A stretch of 64,000 nucleotides of DNA from assembly GCF_900109495.1 (NCBI RefSeq), contig NZ_FOAA01000010.1, positions 1 to 64,000 of the forward strand. The letters run 5' to 3'. Source of the stretch: Ectothiorhodospira marina (lineage in GTDB: Bacteria; Pseudomonadota; Gammaproteobacteria; Ectothiorhodospirales; Ectothiorhodospiraceae). Below are positions 31,502 to 40,643 of the stretch, in pieces (position 1 is the stretch's first letter; every line of letters starts with the position of its first letter). The notes under the pieces were generated by a model. The model was not told where the DNA came from and did not search any database. It saw only the letters and a list, made by a program, of their open reading frames with translations. The position numbers and the translations under genes are program-made.

Positions 31502-34501
31502 ATGAAACGAATTCTTGTCAACGCCACGCAGCCCGAAGAGCTGCGTGTGGCCATGGTGGACGGCCAGAAGCTCTTCGATCTGGATATCGAACTCCCCTCA
31601 CGAGAACAGAAAAAGGCGAACGTCTACAAAGGGGTCATCACCCGGGTTGAACCCAGCCTTGAGGCCGCGTTCATCAATTATGGGGCCGACCGCCACGGGT
31701 TCCTGCCCTTCAAGGAAATCGCCCGCAGCTACCTGCCCCAGGGCGAAGACGGCGAGGTCTCGCCCAGGACCGGCCTCAAGGAGGGCATGGAGCTCATCGT
31801 TCAGGTGGAAAAGGAAGAGCGCGGCACCAAGGGCGCGGCGCTGACCACTTTCGTCAGCCTGGCCGGACGGTATCTGGTGCTGATGCCCAATAATCCCCGT
31901 GCCGGGGGTGTCTCCCGCCGTATCGAAGGCGAAGAGCGCAGCGAGATCCGCGAGTCCCTCGCGCAGCTGGAAGTCCCCCAGGGCATGGGCCTCATTGCCC
32001 GCACGGCCGGGGTGGGCCGCAGCGTCGAGGAACTCCAATGGGATCTGGAATACCTCAAGACTCTCTGGACTTCCATCGATGAAGCCGCACAGAGCCACAA
32101 GGGGCCTTTCCTGATCTACCAGGAAAGTAACGTGATCATCCGCACCCTGCGGGATCACATGCGCAATGACATCGCTGAAATTGTTGTGGACGATCCCAAG
32201 GTCTTCTCCCAAGCCCAGGATTTCATGCAGCAGGTGATGCCCAACAATCTGCGCAAGCTCAAGCTTTACGAAGACCATGTTCCCCTCTTCAACCGTTATC
32301 AGATCGAGAGCCAGATCGAGGCAGCCTTCCAGCGTGACGTCACCCTGCCCTCCGGCGGCGCCATCGTCATCGATCATACGGAAGCGCTGATCTCCATTGA
32401 CGTGAACTCGGCCCGCGCCACCAAGGGCAGTGACATCGAAGAAACCGCCCTGAACACCAACCTGGAGGCCGCCGAGGAAATCGCCCGGCAACTGCGTCTG
32501 CGGGACCTGGGTGGCCTGATCGTCATCGACTTCATTGACATGGCCCCCAACAAGAACCAGCGGGAAGTGGAAAATCGACTTCGGTCGGCCCTGGAAATGG
32601 ATCGCGCCCGGGTACAAGTGGGGCGGATTTCCCGCTTTGGCCTGCTCGAGATGTCCCGCCAACGCCTGCGACCTTCTCTGGGAGAATCCAGTCAGAACGT
32701 CTGTCCCCGCTGCAATGGCCACGGCCACATCCGCAGCGTGGAATCCCTCTCCTTATCGGTGCTGCGACTGGTGGAGGAAGAGGCCATGAAGGAGAAAACC
32801 AACCGGGTGCTGGCACACCTGCCGGTGGATGTTTCCACCTTCCTGCTCAACGAAAAGCGTCAGGTGATCTCCACCATCGAGTCCCGCTATCACGTGGACA
32901 TCACGCTGATTCCCAGCCCCAATCTCCTCACGCCCCATTTCACCGTGCGTCGCATGCGTGATGACGAAACCGCCGACGAAATCGGCGACAAGAGCAGCCA
33001 CCAACTGCTGTCGGAGGAGGAGCCCGAACTGGTCAGCCAGCCACGGGCAGCACGCCTGGAAAAGGCCTTGGTGCAGACCATTTCACCGCCCACTCCAGCC
33101 CCGGCGGAGACGCCAACACGGACCGACGCGCCCCCCGAGCAGAAAAAGCCGGTTTCTCCCGTCTCGCTCCCCGGCCTTTTCAGCCGCATCTGGACCAGCC
33201 TGTTCTCCAATGGCGGCCAACGCCCCGAGTCCCGCAGCATTGATGGCGACAGCCGCGCTTCTCGCCCCCCTCAGCGCACCGCCTCCTCCGGGCAAGGCAC
33301 ACGCACCGGCAGCGGGCAACGCCCCGCACGCACCCGCAACGTGGCTCCCGGCGGCCCCCAACGTCGCGAGCGTCCGCAAGCGGACAAGGACAAGGACAAG
33401 GAGAAGGAGAAGGAGAGCGGCAACGGCAGCCGCAGCAACCGCACACGCCGCAGTGGCAGCCGTACGCGCCGAGGCACCCGCGATGGCAACGAGAGCCTGA
33501 ACGAGGACAAGAACCAGAACCGCAACACACAACCCGACGCCACTGACGAAGCCCCGCAGGCCAAGTCCGCCGAGACCGACAAGGGCCCGCAGGCCAGCGA
33601 TACCAAAGGCGGTCAAAATGGTCAGAACGATGACGCCCGGCGTCGTGAAAAGGGCAGCCAGACCGCCAGGACGCAGCCCGAGAACCGCTCCCATGAGGCC
33701 AGCGAGGCACAGACTGATCCATCCCCGGCCGAGGCCACACCACAAGAGGGCAGCAGCGATCAACCGCGGGAGAAGGAAGGCTCAAACGGCGGTAACCGCA
33801 GCAGCAGTGGTCGCAGTCGGGGTCGTCGCGGGGGCCGTCGCCGTCGCCGTAGCAACACCGGCAATACGGATGGGCAACAGGATGGGAACGAGTCCAGTGT
33901 CCCGGGTGAAGGCGAATCGGACGATGCCAGATCCAGCGCCGAACAGCCCCCCAAGCGGCAGGGTGCCGATCAACGGGAACGCTCCGACGCCCCAGGGGAA
34001 AAGTCAGCCGCAGGCAAGGCCGAGACGCAGACGAGTGATGAGGCTTCTGGAGATAGGGGAGGTCAAAGGGCACCCACCAAGGCCCGGTCAGGCACCGGGG
34101 ACACGCCAGAGGTGGCAAAACTGACCCACGAGGACGCCGTACCTCACGCCCGCGCCCTGCAAAAGCCGGACGAAGAGGCAAGCACCACGCGCACGGCCGA
34201 CACATCCACCTCGGCAACCGGTGACGGTGACTCCGAAGAGAAGGCAAAGGCGGATGCCCCGAAAGGGCAGGAGAAGAGTGGTTCATCCGGGCGTGCCCGG
34301 GGCAGCCGGAGAAGTTCAGGACGTAGTGAACGTCATGACGAAGGCCAGGGTGCTGGCGGCGGCGAGCGCCGGGTATCGCGGGAAGAGATGGAAAAACTCC
34401 AGGCCGTGGCCAAGCAGGCCGCTTCCACCCCTGAGGAATCACAGACCCAGTCCGACCAGCCTCCCAGCGAGACCTCAGACTCGCGGAAGCCGGACCAGTG
34501 A
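31502..34501 (+). CDS. rne: Ribonuclease E
   Basis: A 999-residue endoribonuclease. ATG 31502 ([21 protein letters not shown]) aligns with the E. coli start. The catalytic half (about 1-510) has an S1 domain, the 5' sensor/RNase H-like region, catalytic D300 ([14 protein letters not shown]) and D343 (VIDFIDM), and the Zn-link CPRCNG (C401, C404). The C-terminal half is low-complexity scaffold. [16 protein letters not shown] (about 555-570) resembles the amphipathic membrane anchor, and basic patches occur at about 629-663 and 766-785 ([14 protein letters not shown]), likely for RNA binding. The end ([15 protein letters not shown]) may be a partner-binding helix. It is the core of the degradosome. 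A hairpin at 34511-34535 follows. Confidence 0.95.
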   Translation: MKRILVNATQPEELRVAMVDGQKLFDLDIELPSREQKKANVYKGVITRVEPSLEAAFINYGADRHGFLPFKEIARSYLPQGEDGEVSPRTGLKEGMELIVQVEKEERGTKGAALTTFVSLAGRYLVLMPNNPRAGGVSRRIEGEERSEIRESLAQLEVPQGMGLIARTAGVGRSVEELQWDLEYLKTLWTSIDEAAQSHKGPFLIYQESNVIIRTLRDHMRNDIAEIVVDDPKVFSQAQDFMQQVMPNNLRKLKLYEDHVPLFNRYQIESQIEAAFQRDVTLPSGGAIVIDHTEALISIDVNSARATKGSDIEETALNTNLEAAEEIARQLRLRDLGGLIVIDFIDMAPNKNQREVENRLRSALEMDRARVQVGRISRFGLLEMSRQRLRPSLGESSQNVCPRCNGHGHIRSVESLSLSVLRLVEEEAMKEKTNRVLAHLPVDVSTFLLNEKRQVISTIESRYHVDITLIPSPNLLTPHFTVRRMRDDETADEIGDKSSHQLLSEEEPELVSQPRAARLEKALVQTISPPTPAPAETPTRTDAPPEQKKPVSPVSLPGLFSRIWTSLFSNGGQRPESRSIDGDSRASRPPQRTASSGQGTRTGSGQRPARTRNVAPGGPQRRERPQADKDKDKEKEKESGNGSRSNRTRRSGSRTRRGTRDGNESLNEDKNQNRNTQPDATDEAPQAKSAETDKGPQASDTKGGQNGQNDDARRREKGSQTARTQPENRSHEASEAQTDPSPAEATPQEGSSDQPREKEGSNGGNRSSSGRSRGRRGGRRRRRSNTGNTDGQQDGNESSVPGEGESDDARSSAEQPPKRQGADQRERSDAPGEKSAAGKAETQTSDEASGDRGGQRAPTKARSGTGDTPEVAKLTHEDAVPHARALQKPDEEASTTRTADTSTSATGDGDSEEKAKADAPKGQEKSGSSGRARGSRRSSGRSERHDEGQGAGGGERRVSREEMEKLQAVAKQAASTPEESQTQSDQPPSETSDSRKPDQ

Positions 34502-34510
34502 GGCAGTACT

Positions 34511-34535
34511 GGGGTGGGCCCTGGCGGCCCACCCC
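34511..34535. terminator. Hairpin between convergent rne and the tyrosine phosphatase gene
   Basis: GGGGTGGGCC (34511-34520), loop CTGGC, then GGCCCACCCC (34526-34535): a perfect 10-bp stem 10 bp after the rne stop, without a U-tract. It is likely bidirectional. Confidence 0.55.
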
Positions 34536-34559
34536 ACCCACGGAGGCAGCGCCCCGGCC

Positions 34560-35093
34560 CTAGAAACCATGCTCGCGGCGGATCTGCGCCAGCAGACCCC
34601 GCGACGCATCATCGATCATATCCAGCACGCGCTCAAAACCATGGGTGCCCCCGTAATAGGGATCAGGCACCTCTTTCTCCGTCCAGGCCCGCGAGTGCTC
34701 CATCATCAGACCCACCTGCCCCATCGGGGTCGTTTTCATCAGCGCCCGGATGTTCGCGAGATTATCGCGATCCATGGCCAACACGTAATGAAAACGCTGC
34801 AGATCCCCAGCCTCCAAACGACGGGCCCTCTGGCGACTCAGATCAATGCCACGATTCATGGCCGCCTTGCGGGCACGATCATCCGGCGGCTCCCCCACGT
34901 GATACGCATGGGTGCCGGCGGAATCCACGTGAATCCGATCCGTCATCCCCTGTTCCGCCAATAGATGCTCGAACACACCCTGTGCTGTGGGTGAGCGGCA
35001 GATATTGCCCAGACACACGAACAGCACCCCCACCCGGGAACTGCTGCCACCCTGCTCGGATTCGGACTGTAATACACGCTGAAACCATCTCAT
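34560..35093 (-). CDS. Low-molecular-weight protein-tyrosine phosphatase
   Basis: A 177-residue enzyme starting at ATG 35093 (MRWFQRVLQS); the longer frame lacks initiation signals. The P-loop is VLFVCLGNICRSPTAQ with nucleophile C27 and R33, and the general acid lies in VPDPYYGG. SAGTHAYHVGEPPDDRARKAAMNRGIDLSRQRAR is typical of LMW-PTPs. Bacterial relatives either regulate exopolysaccharide tyrosine kinases or dephosphorylate arginine/tyrosine; no kinase (Wzc-like) gene is present here. The first 20 residues before the P-loop form a short extension. Confidence 0.9.
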   Translation of the reverse strand: MRWFQRVLQSESEQGGSSSRVGVLFVCLGNICRSPTAQGVFEHLLAEQGMTDRIHVDSAGTHAYHVGEPPDDRARKAAMNRGIDLSRQRARRLEAGDLQRFHYVLAMDRDNLANIRALMKTTPMGQVGLMMEHSRAWTEKEVPDPYYGGTHGFERVLDMIDDASRGLLAQIRREHGF

Positions 35094-35315
35094 GAGTCGA
35101 TCTTCTTTGCCGATTAAATCATCAGTAAACACCGGGGCTGGGGCCGCCCTGCGCACCCATGGCGTCTGCCGTGCCTTCCAACCCCGGCCAAGGGGAGTTG
35201 ACTTCAGCGCCCCGGACATGAGAACAAGTCCCCTCCACCGGGGACATTGCATCCGTATTCCATTGACCATGTTCCCATCCAGGGATTCCATGTCAGCTCA
35301 GGTCCATCCGATTCA

Positions 35316-36536
35316 ATGATCGACATCCCCACCAACCTGCCTCGGGTCCAGCTAGCCGACTCTGGCATCATGACCCAGCGCCCCCTGCAGGTGGGACAGG
35401 TGCTTCAGGCCCGCGTGGTAGGGCAGCCCGCCATGGCGGGTCAGCCGGTGCAATTGAGACTGGGCGGGCAGACGATCGAGGCGCGTCTGCCCGCGCCTGT
35501 GCAAACCGGCGATAGCCTGCGACTGCAAGTGGCCAGCGTCAAGCCCCGGTTGGAACTGGCCCTGATGCGTGACGGGCTCCGTGGCGCCGGCCCAAGCATG
35601 AACAACCCGCTCCCCCCATTGCTACGTCAGTGGGCTCCTCAACAAGGCAGCCAAGGCCCGCTGATGGCCTCTTTGCAACAACTGAATCAGACTGGAAGCC
35701 CGGCTGCTCAGCAACTCCCGCCAGCAGTGCGACAGGCACTGGAAGCTCTCTGGCAGGCCATGCCCAACCGGGAACGGGCCATGACCGGCGAAGGGCTTAA
35801 ACAGACAATCCGTGACTCAGGCCTGTTCCTGGAGGCCCGCCTGGCCGGCGCAGCCACCACCGGCACGGATCCACGGGGCATCATCCATCAAGACCTCAAG
35901 GCCCGCCTGTTATCCCTGGCGGAGCAACTGCGTTCCACTCCCGTGCTCCACCGCCAGGCACGCCTCCCTTCCGGCGATACTCCGCCCCCCCTGCGGGACA
36001 CACCCCCCGTGGCCCAGGCACGTGCGGCGCCGGCACAACTGGCCGGCCTGATGCCTGAACCCTTGCTGGATACGCTGCGTCAGCAAGTGGAACGCTCTCT
36101 GGCGCGCATGGTGATGCATCAGCTGTCCAGCGCTGAAAAGCCCGAGGAAGCGACGCCCCGCTGGCTGATGGAATTGGCGCTGCGCAATGGGCAGAACACC
36201 GATCTGGTGCACCTGCGTCTGGACCGCGACACTCGACGGGACAAGGACGCCGAAGAGCGTTCCTGGCGCGCCGACCTGGCCCTGCATCTCCCGGAACTCG
36301 GCCCGCTCAACATCCGCGTGGTGGTGCGCGGGGATCACGTCAGCACCCAGTTCTGGTCGGATTCCGAGAATGCCCGGGAGACCATCCAGACCGCCCTGCC
36401 CCAGCTGCGCCAGAACCTGGAATCCCGGGATCTTCAGGTGCTGAACATGAGTTGCCGTGAAGGGGAGCCCCCGAAGGACCCTCCGTCCCCCGCGGCCACC
36501 CCGACACGCGGCCCCATTGTGGATGGACACGCATGA
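35316..36536 (+). CDS. FliK-like flagellar hook-length control protein (second copy)
   Basis: A 406-residue protein from ATG 35316 (MIDIPTNLPRV), with no strong ribosome binding site. The first half is Gln/Pro/Leu-rich and probably extended. The C-terminal part (WRADLALHLPELGPLNIRVVVRGDHVSTQFWSDSENARETIQTALPQLRQNLESRDLQV) matches the Flg_hook domain of FliK. A canonical fliK lies at 59190-60215 inside the fli operon. This copy is instead translationally coupled (4-bp overlap) to an FlhB C-terminal-like gene; the pairing mirrors the FliK-FlhB substrate switch. Whether it acts on the same flagellum or modulates it is unknown. Confidence 0.75.
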   Translation: MIDIPTNLPRVQLADSGIMTQRPLQVGQVLQARVVGQPAMAGQPVQLRLGGQTIEARLPAPVQTGDSLRLQVASVKPRLELALMRDGLRGAGPSMNNPLPPLLRQWAPQQGSQGPLMASLQQLNQTGSPAAQQLPPAVRQALEALWQAMPNRERAMTGEGLKQTIRDSGLFLEARLAGAATTGTDPRGIIHQDLKARLLSLAEQLRSTPVLHRQARLPSGDTPPPLRDTPPVAQARAAPAQLAGLMPEPLLDTLRQQVERSLARMVMHQLSSAEKPEEATPRWLMELALRNGQNTDLVHLRLDRDTRRDKDAEERSWRADLALHLPELGPLNIRVVVRGDHVSTQFWSDSENARETIQTALPQLRQNLESRDLQVLNMSCREGEPPKDPPSPAATPTRGPIVDGHA

Positions 36537-36898
36537 ACGGCAAGGAGTCCAGACCCGACTCCCGACAGGCCATTGCCCTGAAATACACCGGCAAGGGGGC
36601 ACCCCGGTTGACCGCCAAGGGTGCCGGGGACATCGCCCGGCAGATTCTCGATCTGGCCGATGAGCATGGGGTGCCGATACACGAGGATGCCGCTCTGACC
36701 TCGGCACTGGCCCAGATCCCTCTCGGCGATGAAATCCCGGAAAACCTTTACGTGGCCGTGGCCGAGGTGCTGGCCTTCGTCTACATGCTCAGCGGCCGCC
36801 GACCCGGCGACCTCCAACCCGAACAGGCCCCTGATAAGGACAAGGATGTTGTATCAGTCACGCCGAGACGGGACCGAAGCTCTCAGGAAGGCGACTGA
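36533..36898 (+). CDS. Free-standing FlhB C-terminal-like protein (FhlB)
   Basis: A 121-residue cytoplasmic protein. The core (AIALKYTGKGAPRLTAKGAGDIARQILDLADEHGVPIHEDAALTSALAQIPLGDEIPENLYVAVAEVLAFVYML) matches the cytoplasmic FlhB/YscU C-domain. The autocleavage NPTH of FlhB is absent, and there is no membrane part. Such FhlB paralogues can replace the cleaved FlhB_CC fragment in Salmonella-like systems. It overlaps the FliK-like gene by 4 bp and its 3' end overlaps the convergent DUF2802 gene by 16 bp. The tail is acidic/basic and disordered. Confidence 0.83.
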   Translation: MNGKESRPDSRQAIALKYTGKGAPRLTAKGAGDIARQILDLADEHGVPIHEDAALTSALAQIPLGDEIPENLYVAVAEVLAFVYMLSGRRPGDLQPEQAPDKDKDVVSVTPRRDRSSQEGD

Positions 36899-37287
36899 TC
36901 CCGGCGCATGGCCAGCAGAAGTTCAGCCTCACCCACCGACAGACCACATTGTTCCACCAACGCCTCGCGCCCGGCCCCCTGCCGCGCCAGTCTCAGGGCA
37001 TGCTGATAGGCCCCCTCATCCGGCACCCTCAGCAACATGTCTTCCTGCTTTTCAGCCAGCCGTGCGATCTGGCGCTCAATCCGCGCACGATACTCCTCGG
37101 CATGCTGGTCCTCCACATGCAGGGCGCTCAGGGCGCCACGCAAAGCCCCCAGGGAACGCTCCTGAGTCTCCAGGCGCGCTCGCAGATCCTTGATTCTTTG
37201 GAACTGCCAGACGCACGTCAGCATGCTGGCCACGGAGAGGGTCAGGGCCAGTATCAATACGCCGCCAATTGCTATTGTTAGGGTCAT
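36883..37287 (-). CDS. DUF2802 membrane-anchored coiled-coil protein
   Basis: A 134-residue protein with one N-terminal membrane span (IGGVLILALTLSVASMLTCVW), a coiled coil (about 30-85), and the C-terminal DUF2802 helix-turn-helix-like segment (ALRLARQGAGREALVEQCGLSVGEAELLLAM). The family sits beside cheW/motCD in Pseudomonas-type motility loci; its role is unknown. It overlaps the preceding small gene by 4 bp and is the last gene of the long minus-strand flagellar/chemotaxis series. Confidence 0.8.
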   Translation of the reverse strand: MTLTIAIGGVLILALTLSVASMLTCVWQFQRIKDLRARLETQERSLGALRGALSALHVEDQHAEEYRARIERQIARLAEKQEDMLLRVPDEGAYQHALRLARQGAGREALVEQCGLSVGEAELLLAMRRDQSPS

Positions 37288-37490
37288 GCGTACTCGTCGA
37301 TGTGATCGGGATCCTGATCCTTGGGCGGTGGCGGGGGGCGGCCCTTGTCCTGGATATCATCCCCACCGCCCTCCGGTTCTTTTCGCTCGGGTCGGCGACG
37401 GGGATGACGCCGGTGATCATCCCCGTCTTCGAGAACCGGGCGAGCCGGAATACCGGGCTGAATCGGGGCAATCGGAGTTTCAGCCGCCAT
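37284..37490 (-). CDS. Small Pro/Arg/Asp-rich protein of the chemotaxis cluster
   Basis: A 68-residue, probably disordered protein: prolines at both ends, a basic middle (HRRHPRRRPERKEP) and an acidic end finishing HIDEYA. The HIDEYA end is recognisable in similar small proteins next to cheW in other gammaproteobacteria, which supports a real gene despite low complexity. It overlaps DUF2802 by 4 bp. Function unknown. Confidence 0.65.
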   Translation of the reverse strand: MAAETPIAPIQPGIPARPVLEDGDDHRRHPRRRPERKEPEGGGDDIQDKGRPPPPPKDQDPDHIDEYA

Positions 37491-37522
37491 CGTGACCTTC
37501 CCCCTTGAAAAAGTACCTGAGA

Positions 37523-37539
37523 AAGGCCCACGGGGCCTT
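37523..37539. terminator. Short hairpin between cheW and the 68-residue gene
   Basis: AAGGCCC (37523-37529), loop ACG, then GGGCCTT (37533-37539). With the 6-bp TGCCGT/ACGGCA pair near 37577-37593 it may partly terminate or process transcripts leaving cheW. Confidence 0.35.
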
Positions 37540-37652
37540 CGGGTTCACCCATCAGAACGCTGAATCCCCCAGGAAATGCCGTGCATGACGGCACTCGGAG
37601 ACATACAGCCTCATCGGGAGGCCGCTCAGGCAAGGCCCAAGCGAGTGGCCCA

Positions 37653-38132
37653 CTAGAGATTCGCCACCTCTGCCCATTCGTCGTCGGTGAGCAGTTTGTT
37701 CAGATCCACCACAATAGTCAATTCGCCTTCGCGACTGGCCACGCCCTGAATGTATTTGGAACTCTCATCATTACCCACATTGGGCGCCGGATCCACATCC
37801 TTTTCGGCCAGTTCGATCACCTCCGCAACACTGTCCACCAGGATACCGATGACCTGTCCACTCACTTCAATGATCACCACTCTGGAGGAATCATCCGATT
37901 CCTTATCCATCAACCCCATACGCCGCCGGGCATCGATCACTGTCACCACATTGCCGCGCAGATTGATAATACCCAAAACATAGTGTGGCGCCCCAGGCAC
38001 CGGGGCAATCTCGGCGACCCGCAGCACCTCCTGTACCTGCATGACATTGATCGCATAGGTTTCCTCGGCCAGCCGGAACGTAACGTACTGGGTGGCGTGG
38101 GTCGCGGAGGCGGATTGGGATTCTTTGGCCAT
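37653..38132 (-). CDS. cheW: Chemotaxis coupling protein CheW
   Basis: A 159-residue protein starting at ATG 38132 (MAKESQSASATHATQYVTFRLAEETYAI). Two SH3-like subdomains carry VQEVLRVAEIAPVPGAPHYVLGIINLRGNVVTVIDARRRMG and ESSKYIQGVASREGELTIVVDLNKLL, the standard CheW signatures. It links chemoreceptors to CheA. It follows parP by about 110 bp and precedes the two small genes. Confidence 0.95.
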   Translation of the reverse strand: MAKESQSASATHATQYVTFRLAEETYAINVMQVQEVLRVAEIAPVPGAPHYVLGIINLRGNVVTVIDARRRMGLMDKESDDSSRVVIIEVSGQVIGILVDSVAEVIELAEKDVDPAPNVGNDESSKYIQGVASREGELTIVVDLNKLLTDDEWAEVANL

Positions 38133-38246
38133 GAGAGAGTTGAACCTCAGTCTGTTTTTTACGTGACCTGAAGCTGCCGGTTCCGACGCCTGCCCGGAAC
38201 CCACCAACACAGCAGCCTGTCAGGTGATTCTGAATCCGTTGAGTGC

Positions 38247-38918
38247 TCAACCCCAGTTGCCGTCTTCCAGGGAAGACGCCAGATAATCGACATCCAGGAT
38301 GGCACACAGATGCTGGATCATGGTGCCCGCCAACCAGGGCCTCTTGCCCTGAGCCGATCGCCAGCGTACCTGATCCGCCGTGACGGTCAGGGTTTCTTCA
38401 ACCCTGTCGCAGGCCAGCCCCCATCGAGCGTCATCAATCAGGATGAGATTGCGCGGGGGGGCACGCTCGGGAATCCGGTCCCGGGGCATCACCAATTGGG
38501 TAATGTCCACCACCTTCACCTTGCGCCCGTGACGATTCACCAGCCCCATGAACAGCGGACTATGACCTGGCATGGGCGTAATCTTCTCGGGCATTTCCAT
38601 GATGCCGTTGAGCTTGATCAAAGGCACCGACAGCGGCAATCCAGCCAGCCGGAACAGCAGACACTGGAAGGCGCCATGGGCCCAGTCAGGGGGCATGGCT
38701 TGCCGCGAGGCAACCTGGACAGCAGGCACCGGAGGAGGCACATCAGGCACGGATACCAGCTTCGCCCGGGTCATCACCCGGGGGGGCGCTTCCACCCTGA
38801 CGTCTGTGGGCTCGGAGTCTACCTCGTCGAGGGCAATCTCCTGGAGCAGTCCGTCCAGATAGGCAGTCAGGGCCTGCTGCTCTTCCACGACCAGGGTTTT
38901 CTGGGAACGCTCCTTCAT
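38247..38918 (-). CDS. parP: CheW-like polar array protein ParP
   Basis: A 223-residue protein; ATG 38918 overlaps the parC stop by 4 bp. An N-terminal extension of about 75 residues precedes a CheW-like domain (FQCLLFRLAGLPLSVPLIKLNGIMEMPEKITPMPGHSPLFMGLVNRHGRKVKVVDITQLV). In Vibrio and Pseudomonas, ParP binds CheA and receptors and is tethered by ParC to keep arrays at the pole. The gene pair and order match that system. Confidence 0.87.
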   Translation of the reverse strand: MKERSQKTLVVEEQQALTAYLDGLLQEIALDEVDSEPTDVRVEAPPRVMTRAKLVSVPDVPPPVPAVQVASRQAMPPDWAHGAFQCLLFRLAGLPLSVPLIKLNGIMEMPEKITPMPGHSPLFMGLVNRHGRKVKVVDITQLVMPRDRIPERAPPRNLILIDDARWGLACDRVEETLTVTADQVRWRSAQGKRPWLAGTMIQHLCAILDVDYLASSLEDGNWG

Positions 38919-39718
38919 GACACGGCCTTCTGCTGGTAGTGGCTGACGGAATTGAGCAACCAGTCCAGCAATCGTGCATAGGCCTGACTCCCCCGCGCCT
39001 CGGGCATCATCACGGGCAGGGGCTCTCCGGCCACGCTGGCCTCGCGGAACTTGGTGTCCACGGTGATCACACCGGGCCACAGGCAATCGCGGTATTGATC
39101 CCGCAATTCCCAGAGTGCCTGGGTGGAGGCCCGCGTGCGGCGATCAAATAAAGTGGGCACTACCAGGTACTCCAGGGGCTGTTTGCGTGACTTCTGGACC
39201 ATTTGCAGGGTATGGAGCATGCGATCGAGGCCGCGAATGGCAAGAAACTCCGTCTGTACGGGGATCAACAATCGGTCACAGGCCGCCAGCGCATTCACCA
39301 TCAATACGCCAAGCATGGGTGGACAGTCCAGCAGCACGAAATCAAAGCGATCCTGCATGCTGGCAATGGCACGCTTGATGACCAATCCCATTCCTTCACG
39401 AGTCCCCAGCTGCCGGTCCAAGGTGGCCTGAGCCGTGGATGCCGGCATCACGTACAGGTGCTCATAGCGGGTCTGGCGCACGGCGGCATAGGCATCCAGC
39501 GGCTTGCGCTCGGCAGAACGCTGATAAAGGCTGTAGACACCCCCGGTGGCGCCTTCGGGATCGAAGCCGAAATAGGCTGTCAGGGAACCATGGGGATCCA
39601 GATCCACCAGCAGGGTGTCGTGTCCCCGCAAAGCAAGAAGCCCCCCCAGGGTCACGGTGGTCGTGGTCTTCCCCACACCGCCCTTTTGATTGGCTACAGC
39701 CCAGGTCACGGTACTCAT
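38915..39718 (-). CDS. parC: ParA-family ATPase (ParC) for polar chemotaxis array positioning
   Basis: A 267-residue deviant Walker ATPase, WAVANQKGGVGKTTTTVTLG (motif residues 12-18), with DLDPHGS and FVLLDCPPMLGVLMVNAL. No partner parB or parS sites are nearby. Its place between motD and parP identifies it as the chemotaxis ParC of polar flagellates and not the chromosomal ParA. The gene name should not be confused with topoisomerase IV. Confidence 0.9.
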   Translation of the reverse strand: MSTVTWAVANQKGGVGKTTTTVTLGGLLALRGHDTLLVDLDPHGSLTAYFGFDPEGATGGVYSLYQRSAERKPLDAYAAVRQTRYEHLYVMPASTAQATLDRQLGTREGMGLVIKRAIASMQDRFDFVLLDCPPMLGVLMVNALAACDRLLIPVQTEFLAIRGLDRMLHTLQMVQKSRKQPLEYLVVPTLFDRRTRASTQALWELRDQYRDCLWPGVITVDTKFREASVAGEPLPVMMPEARGSQAYARLLDWLLNSVSHYQQKAVS

Positions 39719-40605
39719 CAGAACCCCTCCGGACTCACGCGACGCCGCTCCAGCAACATCTCCATGTCCTCCCTGAGCATCTCGGGCGGATCCCCATCCT
39801 CGGCACGCGGGCGCTGACCGGCCAGGATGACGATGGTCACTCGCCGGTTTTCCCGCCGACCCTCCGGCGTCTCATTGGTGGCAATGGGTCGATATTCACC
39901 AAAACCGATGGCGGCCATCTGGTCCGGGTCCAGGCCATTGCGCGCCAGCAAGTTCACCACTGTCGCCGCCCGTCCGGAAGAAAGCTCCCAGTTGGACGGA
40001 TACACGGGACTGCTGATGGGAACATTATCCGTATGCCCTTCCACATGGACACGCACCGGGAAACGACTGAGGATCCCGGCCAGCGTTTCCAGCACCGGTA
40101 TGGCCTCCACGGCCAGGTCCGCACTGCCGCTGGTAAACAGGATGCTGGTATTGATCTGGACCTCGATCCACAAACGATCCCGCCCCACGTCGATCATTCC
40201 GGCCTCGATCAAGGGTCGCATGGCCTCACTGATTTCATCGGCCATGAAATTGATCCCGGCCACGGCCTCCGCAAGACCCTCCACATCCACATCCGCCAGC
40301 ATGGATTCCAGGCTGCGGGTCATCTCCGGCATTTCGATGGGGGCGGTCAACGGTGGGGTCTCGAGAATCGCGGGGCGTGGTGAACGGACAGGCTCACCCA
40401 CCTGAATCGGGTCCACAGCCCGAGGGGGGGCGCCGAAGGCATTCACGAGAGATTCCGACAACACCCGATATTTACCCTCGTTCACCGAGGAAATGGCGTA
40501 CATCACCACAAAAAAGGCCAACAACAGCACGAGCAGATCCGCATAGGGAATGGCCCATGCCTCGTGATTCACGTGGTCCTCATGTTTTTTGCGGCGTCTG
40601 GCCAT
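39718..40605 (-). CDS. motD: Flagellar motor stator protein MotD (MotB family)
   Basis: A 295-residue protein: basic cytoplasmic N-terminus, one membrane span with the ion-binding Asp (IPYADLLVLLLAFFVVMYA, D23), a plug/linker, and an OmpA-like peptidoglycan-binding domain (VHVEGHTDNVPISSPVYPSNWELSSGRAATVVNLL). With MotC it forms the torque-generating stator. Ion specificity (H+ or Na+) cannot be read with confidence. It ends one base into the parC start codon region. Confidence 0.93.
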   Translation of the reverse strand: MARRRKKHEDHVNHEAWAIPYADLLVLLLAFFVVMYAISSVNEGKYRVLSESLVNAFGAPPRAVDPIQVGEPVRSPRPAILETPPLTAPIEMPEMTRSLESMLADVDVEGLAEAVAGINFMADEISEAMRPLIEAGMIDVGRDRLWIEVQINTSILFTSGSADLAVEAIPVLETLAGILSRFPVRVHVEGHTDNVPISSPVYPSNWELSSGRAATVVNLLARNGLDPDQMAAIGFGEYRPIATNETPEGRRENRRVTIVILAGQRPRAEDGDPPEMLREDMEMLLERRRVSPEGF

Positions 40606-40643
40606 AGTGTCAATATCGGCATAAAAGCAATTTTCTCAAGGCC

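Noticed and set aside
33180-34541. 453-codon minus-strand frame opposite the rne C-terminus
   Set aside because: Created by codon bias of the low-complexity RNase E scaffold; Arg/Cys/Pro-rich, with no initiation signal.
35109-35116. GCCGATTA as a sigma-28 -10 for the FliK-like gene
   Set aside because: The sequence 11 bp upstream matches the FliA -35 poorly (about 4 of 8) and the distance to the start is about 200 bp.
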